Shown: positions 18,062 through 27,651, numbered from the stretch's first letter. The stretch: 64,000 nucleotides of DNA from Paucibacter sp. TC2R-5 (GCF_025717605.1 NZ_JAJIRQ010000004.1:504804-568803); one strand, 5' to 3'. The notes: generated by a model not told the origin, from the sequence alone. Translations and numbers: made by a program.

Positions 18062-18691
18062 TTACAGCGCGCGCCAGGCCTGCACAAAAGCACGCGCGCG
18101 CTCGACCACGGCTGCGGCAGAGTAGCCCGGCGCATACAGGGCCGAGCCGAGGCCGAAGCCGGAGGCGCCGGCTTGAACATAGGGCGCCATGGTTTGCGGC
18201 GTCACGCCGCCGACGGGCAGCAGAGGCAGGCTGAGCGGAATGACCGCTCGCATTGCTTTGACGATCTGCGGCGTGATCAGCTCGGCCGGGAACAGCTTGA
18301 CGGCGTCGGCGCCTGCATCGGCGCAAGCAAAGGCCTCGGTCGGCGTCACTGCACCGGGCACGCAGAACATGCCGTCCGCCTTGGCGGCCCGCACGACGGC
18401 AGTGTCGGCATGGGGCATCACGATCAAGCGGCCGCCGGCATCGCGGACCTGGCGCGCAGCGGCGGGGCTCAAGACGGTGCCGGCGCCCAGGAGTGCGTCG
18501 GCCGGCAGGCCGCGCGACAGGCGGGCGATTGAGTCCAGCGCCTGCGGCGAATTCATAGGCACCTCAATCAGGCGAAAGCCTTCTTCATAGAGGCCCAGCG
18601 CGATCGCCTCAACTTCGTCGGGGCGTACGCCACGCAGGATGGCGACCAGGGGTAATTCGGCAAAAGCTCGGTCGAACAAGGAAGTCGTCAT
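18062..18691 (-). CDS. dgoA: 2-dehydro-3-deoxy-6-phosphogalactonate aldolase
   Basis: Splits KDPGal into pyruvate and glyceraldehyde-3-phosphate, the last step of the De Ley-Doudoroff route. The 209-residue class I aldolase belongs to the Eda/DgoA family: VAILRGVRPDE at the start, FRLIEVPMNSPQAL with the conserved Glu, GAGTVLSP, and the Schiff-base Lys in DAVKLFPAE, followed by LPVGGVTPQTM. The start at 18691 is the first in-frame ATG matching family length. DgoA versus Eda is decided by its neighbours dgoK and dgoD. The gap to dgoK is 13 bp. Confidence 0.93.
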   Translation of the reverse strand: MTTSLFDRAFAELPLVAILRGVRPDEVEAIALGLYEEGFRLIEVPMNSPQALDSIARLSRGLPADALLGAGTVLSPAAARQVRDAGGRLIVMPHADTAVVRAAKADGMFCVPGAVTPTEAFACADAGADAVKLFPAELITPQIVKAMRAVIPLSLPLLPVGGVTPQTMAPYVQAGASGFGLGSALYAPGYSAAAVVERARAFVQAWRAL

Positions 18692-18704
18692 AGGTCGGTC
18701 CAAT

Positions 18705-19682
18705 TCAGTGCGAGGTCTGTAGCCAACCGGCGCTTTGCGCCAGCCGCCAAAGCCCGGTCGGGGCGGTGTTGTCGAGGCGCAGCGCGACCCCACAATCAAA
18801 GGCGTTCAAGCCTTGCTCGTAGCGAGCGCAAAGTGCCGGCTCGCCAATCAGCAGCAGTGGCGCCAAGCCCAAGCCATGCGCTGTGCGCCAGGCCAGGCCG
18901 GCGCGCAGCTCATGGCCGATCAGCAGGCCGGACATATAGTCGGCCAGGCCGCTGGCAGGCAGTTGCTCGGTCAAGCCCAGGGTGCGCACGGCAAACAGCT
19001 GATGGCCCAGGCCCAGGTGGCCAGCGTCCCGCGCGGCTCGCACGCCGGCTAGAAAGGCGCTGGAGTCGGTGGCCGCCACAGGCTCGGGCATCAGTCGCCC
19101 TAACACCGAATGTTGACGCAGCAGGGCAAACAGCTCGCCGGTCATCTGGGTGGCAAAGCCGCGCACCTTGGCGTCGCGCAGCTCGGCCCATTTCGAATGG
19201 GTGCCCGGCATCACGACGCAGGCCGCCTCGGCCAAACCGGGGTGCAGTGCAAGGGCGCCGAACAGCTGTGTCTCTTCGCCCCGCATCACATCGGGCGGCA
19301 TGCCCTGGGGCTGGTATCGCAGACCCGGCAGTATGCGCAAATGTTGACCCACGCCGAAAGCTACTTCGACGGAGCTTGCGGCCAAATCGGCTTCACTGGC
19401 GGGGCAGTCCACATAGGGCGCCTCGCGCCAGCCATGTTTAGCGCCGACCATGCCACAGGCCAAGAGCGGCAGCTGCGGCTGGGCTTGCAGCCAGTCGCCG
19501 GCGATTTGTTCGAGCGCCTGTGCGTAGGCTTGCGGCTTGCCGTCCATCACGCTGGCACCCATGGCCGAGCTGCGGGACGCGAGCGTCTGGCCTTGCGCGT
19601 CGATCAGAAAGGCGCGCAGCCCGCTGCTGCCCCAGTCGAGGGCGAGCAGGGCGGCGTGCTGGCCGCTGCTGGAGATCACCAT
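18705..19682 (-). CDS. dgoK: 2-dehydro-3-deoxygalactonokinase
   Basis: Phosphorylates 2-keto-3-deoxygalactonate with ATP. The 325-residue protein opens with the phosphate-binding strand [14 protein letters not shown] typical of the DgoK family. It also has [31 protein letters not shown] and [10 protein letters not shown], all conserved in DgoK. The ATG at 19682 overlaps the dgoD stop by seven bases (ATGGTGA), so translation is probably coupled; a longer frame to 19970 is only overlap with dgoD. Confidence 0.94.
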   Translation of the reverse strand: MVISSSGQHAALLALDWGSSGLRAFLIDAQGQTLASRSSAMGASVMDGKPQAYAQALEQIAGDWLQAQPQLPLLACGMVGAKHGWREAPYVDCPASEADLAASSVEVAFGVGQHLRILPGLRYQPQGMPPDVMRGEETQLFGALALHPGLAEAACVVMPGTHSKWAELRDAKVRGFATQMTGELFALLRQHSVLGRLMPEPVAATDSSAFLAGVRAARDAGHLGLGHQLFAVRTLGLTEQLPASGLADYMSGLLIGHELRAGLAWRTAHGLGLAPLLLIGEPALCARYEQGLNAFDCGVALRLDNTAPTGLWRLAQSAGWLQTSH

Positions 19683-20824
19683 TCGGCCACGCTGCCATCG
19701 GCATGGCGCCACAAGGGGTTGCGCCAATCGGGTGCATTGCGGCTGGCTTCGATGACGCGGGCCTCGTCGATCACGACACCCAGGCCCGGTTTGGGCAGTG
19801 GCGAGATGTAGCCGCCTTCGATATGGAAGTCGTCCTTGTTCAATACATAGTCCAGCAGCTCGCCACCCTTGTTGTAGTGGATGCCCATGCTCTGCTCTTG
19901 CAGGACCGCGTTGTGCGACACAAAGTCCACCGCCAGGCAAGCGGCCAAGGCTACCGGGCCGAGCGGGCAATGAGGTGCCAGCGCTACGTCATAGGCCTCG
20001 GCCATGGCGGCGATCTTCACGCATTCGGTAATGCCACCAGCATGCGAAAGGTCAGGCTGCACGATGGCGATGCCGCCTTGCTCGAACACGCGCTTGAATT
20101 CGAAGCGTGAGTACATCCGTTCGCCGGCGGCCAGCGGAATCGAGGTGCTTTCGGCCAGTCGGGGGTAATGCTCGGCCTGCTCGGCCAGCACCGGCTCTTC
20201 GACGAATAGCGGCCTGTAGGGCTCCAGCGCCCGCAGCAAAACCTTGGCCATGGGCGCAGCTACGCGACCGTGGAAGTCAATGCCGAACTCAATCTCGTTG
20301 CCAAAGGCGGCGCGGATCTCGGCGATACGGGCGACGGCGCTATCCACCGCCGCAGCGCTGTCGATGATGCCGAATTCCTCGGTGCCATTCATCTTGAAGG
20401 TATCGAAGCCACCGGCACGCAGGCGCCGGATATCGGCAATCACATCGGCCGGGCGGTCGCCGCCGACCCAGGAATAGGTCTTCATGCGGTCGCGCACCAA
20501 GCCGCCCAGCAGCTCGTAGACCGGCACACCCAATAGCTTGCCCTTGATGTCCCATAGCGCTTGGTCGATGCCGGCAATTGCACTCATCAGGATGGCGCCA
20601 CCCCGGTAGAAACTGCCCCGGTACATCACCTGCCAGAGGTCATTGATGCGCGCCGGGTCTTGGCCGATCAAAAACGGGGCGAACTCCTGGACGGCGGTTT
20701 CGACGGTGCGGGCTCGGCCCTCAATGACAGGTTCTCCCCAACCCACCACGCCCTCATCGGTTTCGATCTTGAGCAACATCCAGCGTGGCGGCAGGCGGTA
20801 GGTCGTGAGCTTGGTAATCTTCAT
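19676..20824 (-). CDS. dgoD: D-galactonate dehydratase
   Basis: Enolase-superfamily enzyme that dehydrates D-galactonate to 2-keto-3-deoxygalactonate. The 382 residues align with E. coli DgoD nearly end to end, including the C-terminal [12 protein letters not shown] and VAEW. Active-site residues are visible: Asp and His in GIDFHGR, Glu in FVEEPV, Glu in AAGERMYSR, and the general-base His in APHCPLGP. The start at 20824 (MKITKL) matches E. coli; ATG at 20842 would add six residues. It is first in its operon, with a LysR-type box 80-100 bp upstream. Confidence 0.96.
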   Translation of the reverse strand: MKITKLTTYRLPPRWMLLKIETDEGVVGWGEPVIEGRARTVETAVQEFAPFLIGQDPARINDLWQVMYRGSFYRGGAILMSAIAGIDQALWDIKGKLLGVPVYELLGGLVRDRMKTYSWVGGDRPADVIADIRRLRAGGFDTFKMNGTEEFGIIDSAAAVDSAVARIAEIRAAFGNEIEFGIDFHGRVAAPMAKVLLRALEPYRPLFVEEPVLAEQAEHYPRLAESTSIPLAAGERMYSRFEFKRVFEQGGIAIVQPDLSHAGGITECVKIAAMAEAYDVALAPHCPLGPVALAACLAVDFVSHNAVLQEQSMGIHYNKGGELLDYVLNKDDFHIEGGYISPLPKPGLGVVIDEARVIEASRNAPDWRNPLWRHADGSVAEW

Positions 20825-20869
20825 GGGGCCGTTGGCAGTCAAGAAACAGCCGTCAGCTTAAGTCTGCGA

Positions 20870-20878
20870 GATAGCTTC
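20870..20878. promoter_or_regulatory. Second GAAGCTATC half-site at the dgoD promoter
   Basis: On the minus strand, GAAGCTATC resembles the GCAGCTAT arm of the operator 40 bp upstream. It overlaps the zone expected for the core promoter, where LysR proteins often have a weaker activation site. A nearby TCACT-TTTG-AGTGA hairpin (20886-20899) may also matter. Confidence 0.35.
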
Positions 20879-20902
20879 AAAGTATCACTTTTGAGTGATT
20901 AA

Positions 20903-20925
20903 CTATGTTGGATCCGGATAGCTGC
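20903..20925. promoter_or_regulatory. LysR-type operator CTAT-N11-ATAGCTGC upstream of dgoD
   Basis: CTAT (20903-20906), 11 bp, then ATAGCTGC (20918-20925). The core and the whole right arm are identical to the operator at 15502-15530, and the box lies about 88 bp before the dgoD start. Interval 20825-20953 holds no gene. Confidence 0.6.
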
Positions 20926-20953
20926 GAACGTGGCCGATGGCGATGTCCAGCGG

Positions 20954-23044
20954 TCAAAGGGCGGCCGCTGCCGGCACCGTTTGGGCCCCTGGGCCCAAGA
21001 CCTTGAGCAAGAAGGCATCGAGCTCTTGCAGCAGTTGCAGCTGATAAGGCTGGTGGCTCAGGCTGTGGTCTCCGCGGTCCTGGCTGATGAAGCGATAGTC
21101 TTTGCCGGCGGCCTTGAGTGCATCGGCCATCCAGACGCTGTGTTCATAGGGCGCTTGGCGGTCCAGGGTGCCATGCACCAGCACCACCGGGACTTCGATT
21201 TTGGCGGCTTGCAGCCGGGGTGAAGTGGCTTCAAGTCGAGCCCGGTCGGAGGCCAGGCTGCCGATCTGCCGCTCGAGCGCATGGGTGCTGACCAAGAGTC
21301 GGTTGTTCGCGATCTCGCGCGCGTATTCGACCAGATCGGTCAATGGCGCAAAGGCGAAGGCGCCGCGATATTGCTGCGGTGTTTTGACCGCGCCCATCAA
21401 GGCGGCATAGCCGCCATAGCTGGCGCCTACGATCGCCACGCGTTGGGGGTCGGCGATGCCGCGCTTGACCAGTTCCGCGACGCCGTCGCTGAGGTCATCC
21501 TGCATCTCCAGGCCCCAGCGCTTCAGACCAGCCTCCATAAAGGCCTGACCAAAGCCGGTGGAGCCGCGGAAATTGACCTGCAAGACCGCGTAGCCCCGCT
21601 CCGCCAGAAAGGCAGGCCAGGTTTCGAATTGGCTGCCGGTCGCCGCTTGCGGACCGCCATGGGGCAACACCACCAGCGGCAAGTTTTTGCTCGGCACCCC
21701 CTTACTGAGTTCAGGCAGGCTCAGATAGGCCTGCAATGGCAGGCCGTCGCGGGCCTTGAATCGGATGCTTCGCTTGCGGGCCAGGTGTTCTGGGTCGAGT
21801 TGCGCGTTGAGCTCGGCCAGTACCGCCAAGGCACTCTTGCTGCGCTGACCGAGCAAGTATTCACCCGGTTGGCCGTTGCCAAAAGAGCGCAGCAGGTAGA
21901 CATCGTCGTCCTTGACCAACTGCAAGAGGCGGTTGGCCCGCTTGGGCAAGGCTTTGTCTATGCGTTCAAGCAAGGCCTTATGTTCCTCGCTCCAAAAGTA
22001 GGCGGCAGCGTCTTGGCCGTTGGAGACGAAGCCCACGGCTTCCCCGTTCTTGCTGGAATGCAGCAAGCGGCCCTCCAGGTCTCTGCCGGACTTGGGCTGG
22101 AACTTCAGCGTCAAAGGCAAGGCCGGGTCGCTCAGGTCCATGGTGTAGATGGCTTGGAAGCCTTCATGCATGGCACTAACGAAAAGGACTTGCGGGTCGA
22201 GCCCGAAGCCCAGTGGCAGGACGCGGGCGGGGTCAAAGTAGCCGAAGCTGCGTGCCAGCCGCCAGTTGTCACCCGCCGGGTCGCTGACCCAGAGCGAGAA
22301 CCGGCCCTCGGTGAAGCCGACACCGACCCTTACCCGGTGCTGGGCATCGGTGAACCAGCTGCGGATGTCGGCCTTGGCCTCGCGCAGCAATTGCCGCGCG
22401 CCGGTGTTGATGTCGACTTTGAAGACGGCCGGCGCACCGCTGAATTTGGCATTCGGCTGACTCATCAGTATGTGATGGCCATCGTCAGCCAGCCAGTCAA
22501 TCACCACCGCTTGGTCGAGCGCTTGGGCGATGTCCTCTTGGCCCCGCATGCGGCTGAGATTGAGCAGGTGTGAGCCATCGGCGTTGACCGCCAAGAGACG
22601 CGATTCCATGCTGTCGGCGCTGCTGAACCAGCTCACTTGGCGCGTGCTGGGGTAGCGCAAGCTGACCACCAAACGGTCGGCGTTGACCCAGCGCAGCCAG
22701 TTGAACTGGTGCTCCAGATTGTCGCTGGCCATCAGTTGCTTGAACGTGCCGCCCTTGACCGGGCGGGTCACGAGCACACTGAGCTTGCCTTGATTGAGGA
22801 CGGCGGCTATCTGCTTGCCATCCGGCGAGAGCTGCACATGCTGCAGCAAGGGCGCGCGAGCGAAATCTTCTATGGTCTGGGCCGGCAGTTTCTTTGTGCT
22901 CGGGCTGCTGCTTGGCTGCGAGGCCTGCAGGGTTGACGGCTCGGTAGGCTCGCTGTCTTCGGCTTGTGCAAATGCAGCGCTGCTCAGGAGCATCAGTGCG
23001 CCCAGAGCCAGCAGCGCTCTGGCGAAATGCTGGTTGGATTTCAT
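20954..23044 (-). CDS. S9-family prolyl oligopeptidase-like serine peptidase, exported
   Basis: Secreted serine peptidase of about 696 residues. The start at 23044 gives a signal peptide (ALLALGALMLLSSAAFA/QA). A beta-propeller region (about 60-420) precedes the alpha/beta-hydrolase domain. There the oxyanion region is VLPHGGPQ, the nucleophile is Ser in GASYGGYAALMG, the Asp is in LVHGTLDRQAP, and the His is in DRGDHSLS. It resembles acylaminoacyl-peptidase-like S9C enzymes. It follows the rhamnogalacturonan acetylesterase gene by 53 bp on the same strand, an unusual partner. The propeller/hydrolase architecture could also act on a non-peptide ester, so the true substrate is open. Confidence 0.88.
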   Translation of the reverse strand: MKSNQHFARALLALGALMLLSSAAFAQAEDSEPTEPSTLQASQPSSSPSTKKLPAQTIEDFARAPLLQHVQLSPDGKQIAAVLNQGKLSVLVTRPVKGGTFKQLMASDNLEHQFNWLRWVNADRLVVSLRYPSTRQVSWFSSADSMESRLLAVNADGSHLLNLSRMRGQEDIAQALDQAVVIDWLADDGHHILMSQPNAKFSGAPAVFKVDINTGARQLLREAKADIRSWFTDAQHRVRVGVGFTEGRFSLWVSDPAGDNWRLARSFGYFDPARVLPLGFGLDPQVLFVSAMHEGFQAIYTMDLSDPALPLTLKFQPKSGRDLEGRLLHSSKNGEAVGFVSNGQDAAAYFWSEEHKALLERIDKALPKRANRLLQLVKDDDVYLLRSFGNGQPGEYLLGQRSKSALAVLAELNAQLDPEHLARKRSIRFKARDGLPLQAYLSLPELSKGVPSKNLPLVVLPHGGPQAATGSQFETWPAFLAERGYAVLQVNFRGSTGFGQAFMEAGLKRWGLEMQDDLSDGVAELVKRGIADPQRVAIVGASYGGYAALMGAVKTPQQYRGAFAFAPLTDLVEYAREIANNRLLVSTHALERQIGSLASDRARLEATSPRLQAAKIEVPVVLVHGTLDRQAPYEHSVWMADALKAAGKDYRFISQDRGDHSLSHQPYQLQLLQELDAFLLKVLGPGAQTVPAAAAL

Positions 23045-23097
23045 GCGTGCTGATCTCGTTGTTGATGACGTTGGCGGGCGGGGCCAGGCTGCAGGAC

Positions 23098-23946
23098 TCA
23101 AACAGCGGCCTTCAACCAGGTGCAGAGCGGATGGTTTTGCAGCCGCAGCGTTTGTTCGGCCATGCCAGCCATTGCGCGTGCGCCGGCTTCGCTGAAATGG
23201 GTGTTGTCTTTCTTGCCCGCCGGGTAACGTTCATACTCACCGGGTTTGGCCCAGAGAAAGAGCGGTTCGGATTGAGCCGGGCCGAGTGCTTGCAGCAGCA
23301 CGGCGCTGGCGCGGTGCAGGTCCAGCAGCGGCACGTCCATTTCAACGGCGACTTCCCGCATCACGACGGGGTAGTCGGCATGGGTGTCTTTCAAGCGGCC
23401 TGTGGCGTCAAACTCGCGCCGCATCAGGGAGGTCGCCAGCAACGGTGTGGCGCCGCGCTCACGCACATCGCGCACGAACAGCCGCAGGTTGTCGCGGTAG
23501 GCGCCGTGCGCGGCGGCGTAGCGTGCCGGGTCCTCTTTTTTTGCGTCGTTGTGGCCAAACTGGATCAGCACAAAGTCACCCTGCGCCAGTTGAGCGAGCA
23601 GATGGGCCCAGCGGCCTTCGTCTTGAAAGTTCTTTGTGCTGCGGCCATTGACCGCGTGGTTGACGATGCGCACCGGCTCTTTGACCCGCTCGCGAAACAT
23701 TTGGCCCCAGCCGCGTTCGGGGTTGGGCGGGTCCAAGGGCTTGTCCGCCATGGTGGAGTCGCCGACCAGATGCAGGGTAGGGTGGACGGTGGCCAGCGGC
23801 GGCGGAGCAGGGGGTGGCGGTGGTGGGTTGACGGCGGCGGGCGAGCCGGCATCGGCCCAAACCGGCTGGCCAGCGCCGACGGTTAAGGTCAAGGCACAAG
23901 CCTGTTTCAAAAGCTCGCGCCTCTCCAAGGGCATGGTCCTGGGCAT
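23098..23946 (-). CDS. Rhamnogalacturonan acetylesterase-like SGNH hydrolase (CE12)
   Basis: Removes acetyl groups from the galacturonate residues of rhamnogalacturonan I. The 282-residue SGNH protein has the block I Ser in [10 protein letters not shown], Gly in VNGRSTKNF, block [13 protein letters not shown], and a C-terminal Asp/His pair in [12 protein letters not shown], which together match CE12 (RhgT/YesT-like). The N-terminus [17 protein letters not shown] looks like a twin-arginine export signal. A proline-rich linker follows (about 40-50). It is downstream of the second TonB receptor, after that gene's terminator, and probably forms a pair with the S9 peptidase. Confidence 0.87.
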   Translation of the reverse strand: MPRTMPLERRELLKQACALTLTVGAGQPVWADAGSPAAVNPPPPPPAPPPLATVHPTLHLVGDSTMADKPLDPPNPERGWGQMFRERVKEPVRIVNHAVNGRSTKNFQDEGRWAHLLAQLAQGDFVLIQFGHNDAKKEDPARYAAAHGAYRDNLRLFVRDVRERGATPLLATSLMRREFDATGRLKDTHADYPVVMREVAVEMDVPLLDLHRASAVLLQALGPAQSEPLFLWAKPGEYERYPAGKKDNTHFSEAGARAMAGMAEQTLRLQNHPLCTWLKAAV

Positions 23947-23980
23947 GGCATCTCCAAATTGACATCAAACAGCCGGCGAA

Positions 23981-24013
23981 AAAAGGGGTGCCGAGCTTGC
24001 ACTCGCACCCCTT
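23981..24013 (-). terminator. Rho-independent terminator of the second TonB receptor gene
   Basis: Arms AAGGGGTGC (23983-23991) and GCACCCCTT (24005-24013). On the minus strand the stem continues into a run of T, about 30 bp beyond the receptor stop. Confidence 0.85.
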
Positions 24014-24043
24014 GGACTACAGCTGCAGTTTCAAGCGCGGGGC

Positions 24044-27007
24044 TTAGAACTTGTAGCGGAAGCCAATCAAATACTCACGGCCGGTCACGTTATTGACCAC
24101 CACGCTGTCGCGCTGGCTGCTGATGTATTGATCATTGGGCTGGTTGGTCAGGTTGACGCCTTCCAGCGTGATGTCCAGCTTGTCATTGACCTTGTAGGAG
24201 ATCGAAGCATCAACGTTGAAGGTCTTGTTCTTGCCTTCCACATCGTTGTTGTTCTGACCCGGCACACGCGTCAGGTAGGCTTCGCGCTGCGAGCCCGACA
24301 CCCGGGCGCTGAAGGTGCCGTCGTCGTAGTACAGGGTGGTGTTGTAGCTGCGCGGTGACAGATTGATCAGGTCATTGGTGATCGTTGCCGTGCTGGTGGG
24401 CGAGACGATGTATTCGATCTGTGACTTCACATAGGTGTAGTTGAACAGTGCGCCAAAGTTTTTGCCCCAGGCCGGCAAGAAGCTGAACGGCTGCTGGATA
24501 TTGAGCTCGAAGCCGCTGAGCTTGCCGCCATTGGTGTTGACCGGCGAAGTGACCGCAAAGACCTCTTCGCCCGTCATGCCTGGTGGCAACAAAGACATTG
24601 GCAAGCCGGTCTGGTTGTAGGGCAAATTGGTCTTGACGGTCTGGATATAGGTCTTGATGTTCTTCTGGAACAGACCCAGGCCGACGAAGGCGTTTTTCTC
24701 GTGGTACCACTCCAGGCTGGCGTCGAAGGTGTCGGCGCGGAAGGGCTTAAGCAGCGGGTTGCCGCCGGTATAGGTCAGCGTGCCGGTGGTGCTGAGCGTG
24801 CCGCCGGGGCTCAGATTGGCCAATTGAGGCCTGGACATGACCTTGGCAGCGGCACCGCGCAGGATCAAGTTCTTGCTCAGGTTGGCGGCGACGTTTATCG
24901 CGGGCAGCCAGTCGTCGTAGCTGTTTTCCGCTGTGACCGGGGTGCCGCCGGCCGTGGCCAGATAGCCATCCGCCGTCATCTTGGTCTTGACGTAACGCAC
25001 GCCCACGTTGCCGCGCAGCGGAATGCCGCCCAGCTCGGAGGCGAAGTCTGCCATCGCGAAGCCGCCGCTGTCGGTTTCGGTGACGGTGCGGTTGTTGCCT
25101 CTGGCGTTGGCGTTGGTGGTCGAGGTCAGCGTGTAGTCGCCTGGGCCGCCGGCTGCGCCGGTTTTCAGGCAGTTGCAATAGATGTCGTAGGCGCTGCTGA
25201 TGGCATTCAGGTCGGGCAGCACCCAGCTGGTGATGGTGCCGGCTGGAATGCTTTGGCCCTTGCCGAAGCCGGTCAAGCTGGTGACCAGATTGGCCTGCGT
25301 GACCCCGGCGGGCAGGGTGTTCATGGTTTCGACCGTGCGGCGGGCCTCATAGGTCTCGAACTTGAACTTTTTGAAGTCGCCGCCTACTTTCAGTGTTAGC
25401 TTTTCATTGAGCTCCCAGGCCAGATCCAGATGTGCCAGGTCATTGGTATTGGTGGTGCCGTTCGGGCGGATGCGCACTTCGCTGGGCGTGAAGTTGCTGA
25501 TGCTGGCCGAACCGACCGGTACGCCGATGATCTTCAGACCGCCATTCGGGTCGGACGGGTTGAGCGAGCCGTAGTTCAGGATGGGCAGGCGGTCGCTACT
25601 GCGGAAGTCCATCTCGTAGCCCTGCACATTGGCGGCGTCCAAGGTGGTGGTGGTCTGGATCGGGTTCCTGAATTTGGAGGTGGCGCGGCCGAACCTTGCG
25701 TTGAGTTTCAAGGTATCGGTCAGATCCTGCTCCAGCGTCAGGGTGGGCTGGGTGAAGGTGGTGGAGAGCTGATCGAAGCGCGACTCCGAGCGGATATCGA
25801 CACCGTTGTACTTGCCGTAAAGCAGGGCGCCGTTGGGCGCATATTCGGTTGCCAGCACGCTGGTTTGCGGCTTGCCGCCCTGCGACAAGGAGCGGCTGAA
25901 GGAGATCGCTTCGAGGAAGTCTTCCTTGCGCGTTGCGTCGAGCTTGGAGTACAGCATGTCGACGGTGACCAAAGTGCCTTCGGCCGGCTTGATCTGGAAG
26001 GAGCCGGTCAGACCCAGGCGTTCTTGGTCATGGGTCAGGCGGCCATAGCGTGGCAGGCGCGGGTGGAAGTTCTCGGCCTTGCTGGCTTCTTGGTAGGCGG
26101 CTTGGTTGGCCGGCGTATTAGCCAGGCGAGGTACGCCGTTGGCGGCAGGGCCGCAAGTCGTTGCGGTGGAGCCAGTCGGCAAGGTGGTGCCGGGGGCGAT
26201 GGTGGCGCCCTGTGGTGGGCACCAGCCGCCGGACGATGGGCCGTTGTCCCAGCGCACGGTGCTGAAGCCTTCTTCCAGAACCTCACGTTTGGAATAGGCG
26301 CCGGAGAACAAAACCCCGATCTTCTTGTCGGCGAAGATGTTCGACAACAGGAAGGAGGCTTTGGGCGTGGTTTTGCCGGACAGGTCGTTGTACATGCCCT
26401 TGAGTGACATCGCACCAGTGAAACCTGCTTTGAGGTCCAGGGGGCGGGTTGTTTGCAGGTCAACGGTGGCACCCAGCGAGCCTTCGTCGATATCGGCGGA
26501 GCTGCTCTTGCGCACGGTCAAGGAGCTGAACAGGTCGGCGGCAAAGACGTTGAAGTCAAAGCCGCGTGACCGGTTGGCGCCGCCCGAGCTGTCGGTGCCG
26601 CCGGTGGTGGCCAGCGCCTCGATGCCGTTGATGCGCACACGGGTGAAGTCCTGGCCCAAGCCGCGCACGGTGATGGAGCGTCCTTCGCCGGCATCGCGGT
26701 CGATCACCACGCCGGGCACGCGCTGCAGCGACTCGGCCAGATTGGTGTCGGGGAACTTGCCCATGTCCTCGGCCTTGATGACGTCAACAATGCTGTTTTC
26801 GTCGCGCTTGGCGCGCAAGGCCGTTTCCAAGGAGGCGCGAAAGCCGGTCACCGAGATGGTGTCCAGCCTGGACTCGCTGGCCGCCGCGGGCTTGCTCGCT
26901 TCTTGCGCATGGGCCGAGCCGATCAAACTCAGCACGGCCAAGGAAATCATCGACATCACGAGGGCGTGGGGATGGGACTTGTTACTGCTGCTGGGGCGCG
27001 GGTTCAT
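24044..27007 (-). CDS. TonB-dependent outer-membrane receptor (pectin island)
   Basis: Outer-membrane receptor of about 987 residues. The ATG at 27007 has GGAGAC seven bases before it; the longer frame to 27277 is not needed. The signal peptide ends near SAHA/QEA. The plug has LDTISVTGFRASLETALRAK, then SIVDVIKAEDMGKFPDTNLAESLQRVPG and ITVRGLGQDFTRVRINGI. The barrel ends in the aromatic EYLIGFRYKF. Between kdgF and the rhamnogalacturonan esterase, it most likely imports oligogalacturonides or other pectin fragments (inference). The plug is similar in style to the receptor at 4872 but the barrels differ. Confidence 0.94.
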   Translation of the reverse strand: MNPRPSSSNKSHPHALVMSMISLAVLSLIGSAHAQEASKPAAASESRLDTISVTGFRASLETALRAKRDENSIVDVIKAEDMGKFPDTNLAESLQRVPGVVIDRDAGEGRSITVRGLGQDFTRVRINGIEALATTGGTDSSGGANRSRGFDFNVFAADLFSSLTVRKSSSADIDEGSLGATVDLQTTRPLDLKAGFTGAMSLKGMYNDLSGKTTPKASFLLSNIFADKKIGVLFSGAYSKREVLEEGFSTVRWDNGPSSGGWCPPQGATIAPGTTLPTGSTATTCGPAANGVPRLANTPANQAAYQEASKAENFHPRLPRYGRLTHDQERLGLTGSFQIKPAEGTLVTVDMLYSKLDATRKEDFLEAISFSRSLSQGGKPQTSVLATEYAPNGALLYGKYNGVDIRSESRFDQLSTTFTQPTLTLEQDLTDTLKLNARFGRATSKFRNPIQTTTTLDAANVQGYEMDFRSSDRLPILNYGSLNPSDPNGGLKIIGVPVGSASISNFTPSEVRIRPNGTTNTNDLAHLDLAWELNEKLTLKVGGDFKKFKFETYEARRTVETMNTLPAGVTQANLVTSLTGFGKGQSIPAGTITSWVLPDLNAISSAYDIYCNCLKTGAAGGPGDYTLTSTTNANARGNNRTVTETDSGGFAMADFASELGGIPLRGNVGVRYVKTKMTADGYLATAGGTPVTAENSYDDWLPAINVAANLSKNLILRGAAAKVMSRPQLANLSPGGTLSTTGTLTYTGGNPLLKPFRADTFDASLEWYHEKNAFVGLGLFQKNIKTYIQTVKTNLPYNQTGLPMSLLPPGMTGEEVFAVTSPVNTNGGKLSGFELNIQQPFSFLPAWGKNFGALFNYTYVKSQIEYIVSPTSTATITNDLINLSPRSYNTTLYYDDGTFSARVSGSQREAYLTRVPGQNNNDVEGKNKTFNVDASISYKVNDKLDITLEGVNLTNQPNDQYISSQRDSVVVNNVTGREYLIGFRYKF

Positions 27008-27203
27008 GGTTTGTCTCCTGCTGTTTTTCAATGAGCGCACCGCCGCTGAGCAGCGGTACAAATAGCTGGCTTGGCCTGGATGACATGTCTTCGCATGTTT
27101 GAGGGCCGGTGTTGTGTCGCATTGCATCGCGGTGCGCGCAGGGCGCCGCGATGTCTTCATGTCTGCCCGGGCGCTGCAGTGCGCGCCGGGCGAGAAAGGG
27201 GGT

Positions 27204-27536
27204 TTAGAGATAGTCCTCGCGGCGGGGTGAAAACTGGTCCAGCAAGGTGCTGCCGGCTGCCAGCGCGACCACGCCATGCGGTGTCAGGCGCGGCGCCACA
27301 AAGGCGTCGCCGACGCGCAAGACCTTTTTGACGCCACCGACGTCGGCCTCAAACTCGCCGCTGATTACAAAAGCGATCTGGTCATGGTCGTCATGCGCAT
27401 GGACGGTGCCAATCGCACCCTGATCAAATTGCACCAGCACCGACATCAGCTCCGGCGTATGGCCGACGACCTTGCGGCGTATGCCGTCACCCAACTCGGT
27501 CCAAGGTGTGGCGGCATTGTCAAAGTAGGCGTTCAT
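27204..27536 (-). CDS. kdgF: Cupin protein KdgF, unsaturated uronate linearisation
   Basis: Small cupin of 110 residues. KdgF converts the 4,5-unsaturated galacturonate released by pectate/oligogalacturonate lyases into its linear keto form (DKI), the substrate of KduI. Metal-binding cupin motifs are HAHDDHDQIAFVISGEFE and the later PRLTPHGV. Length and the N-terminal ATPWTELGDGIRRKV agree with KdgF. It is divergent from kduI across a 247-bp regulatory region. It precedes the TonB receptor on the same strand by 196 bp, an interval with no gene. Confidence 0.92.
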   Translation of the reverse strand: MNAYFDNAATPWTELGDGIRRKVVGHTPELMSVLVQFDQGAIGTVHAHDDHDQIAFVISGEFEADVGGVKKVLRVGDAFVAPRLTPHGVVALAAGSTLLDQFSPRREDYL

Positions 27537-27651
27537 AGGTTTGGGTTCCTGCGGTCGTTGCGCTGTGGTGTCTTGCCTGCGGCCTCGGCTGCTGCTTGAA
27601 GTTGCAAATCTGAGGCTGCGATGGCCTCACTATACCGCTTGCGTGAAAAAA

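Noticed and set aside
16333-18234. Open frame of 633 codons on the plus strand
   Set aside because: It lies antisense to the GH35 gene, whose motifs and catalytic residues are clear. The protein is rich in Ala/Gly/Arg/Gln/His with no family features, as expected of a GC-rich antisense frame.
26100-27007. Longer N-terminus for the second TonB receptor (frame open to 27277)
   Set aside because: The ATG at 27007 has GGAGAC and is followed by a proper signal peptide; the extra 90 codons lack coding character.
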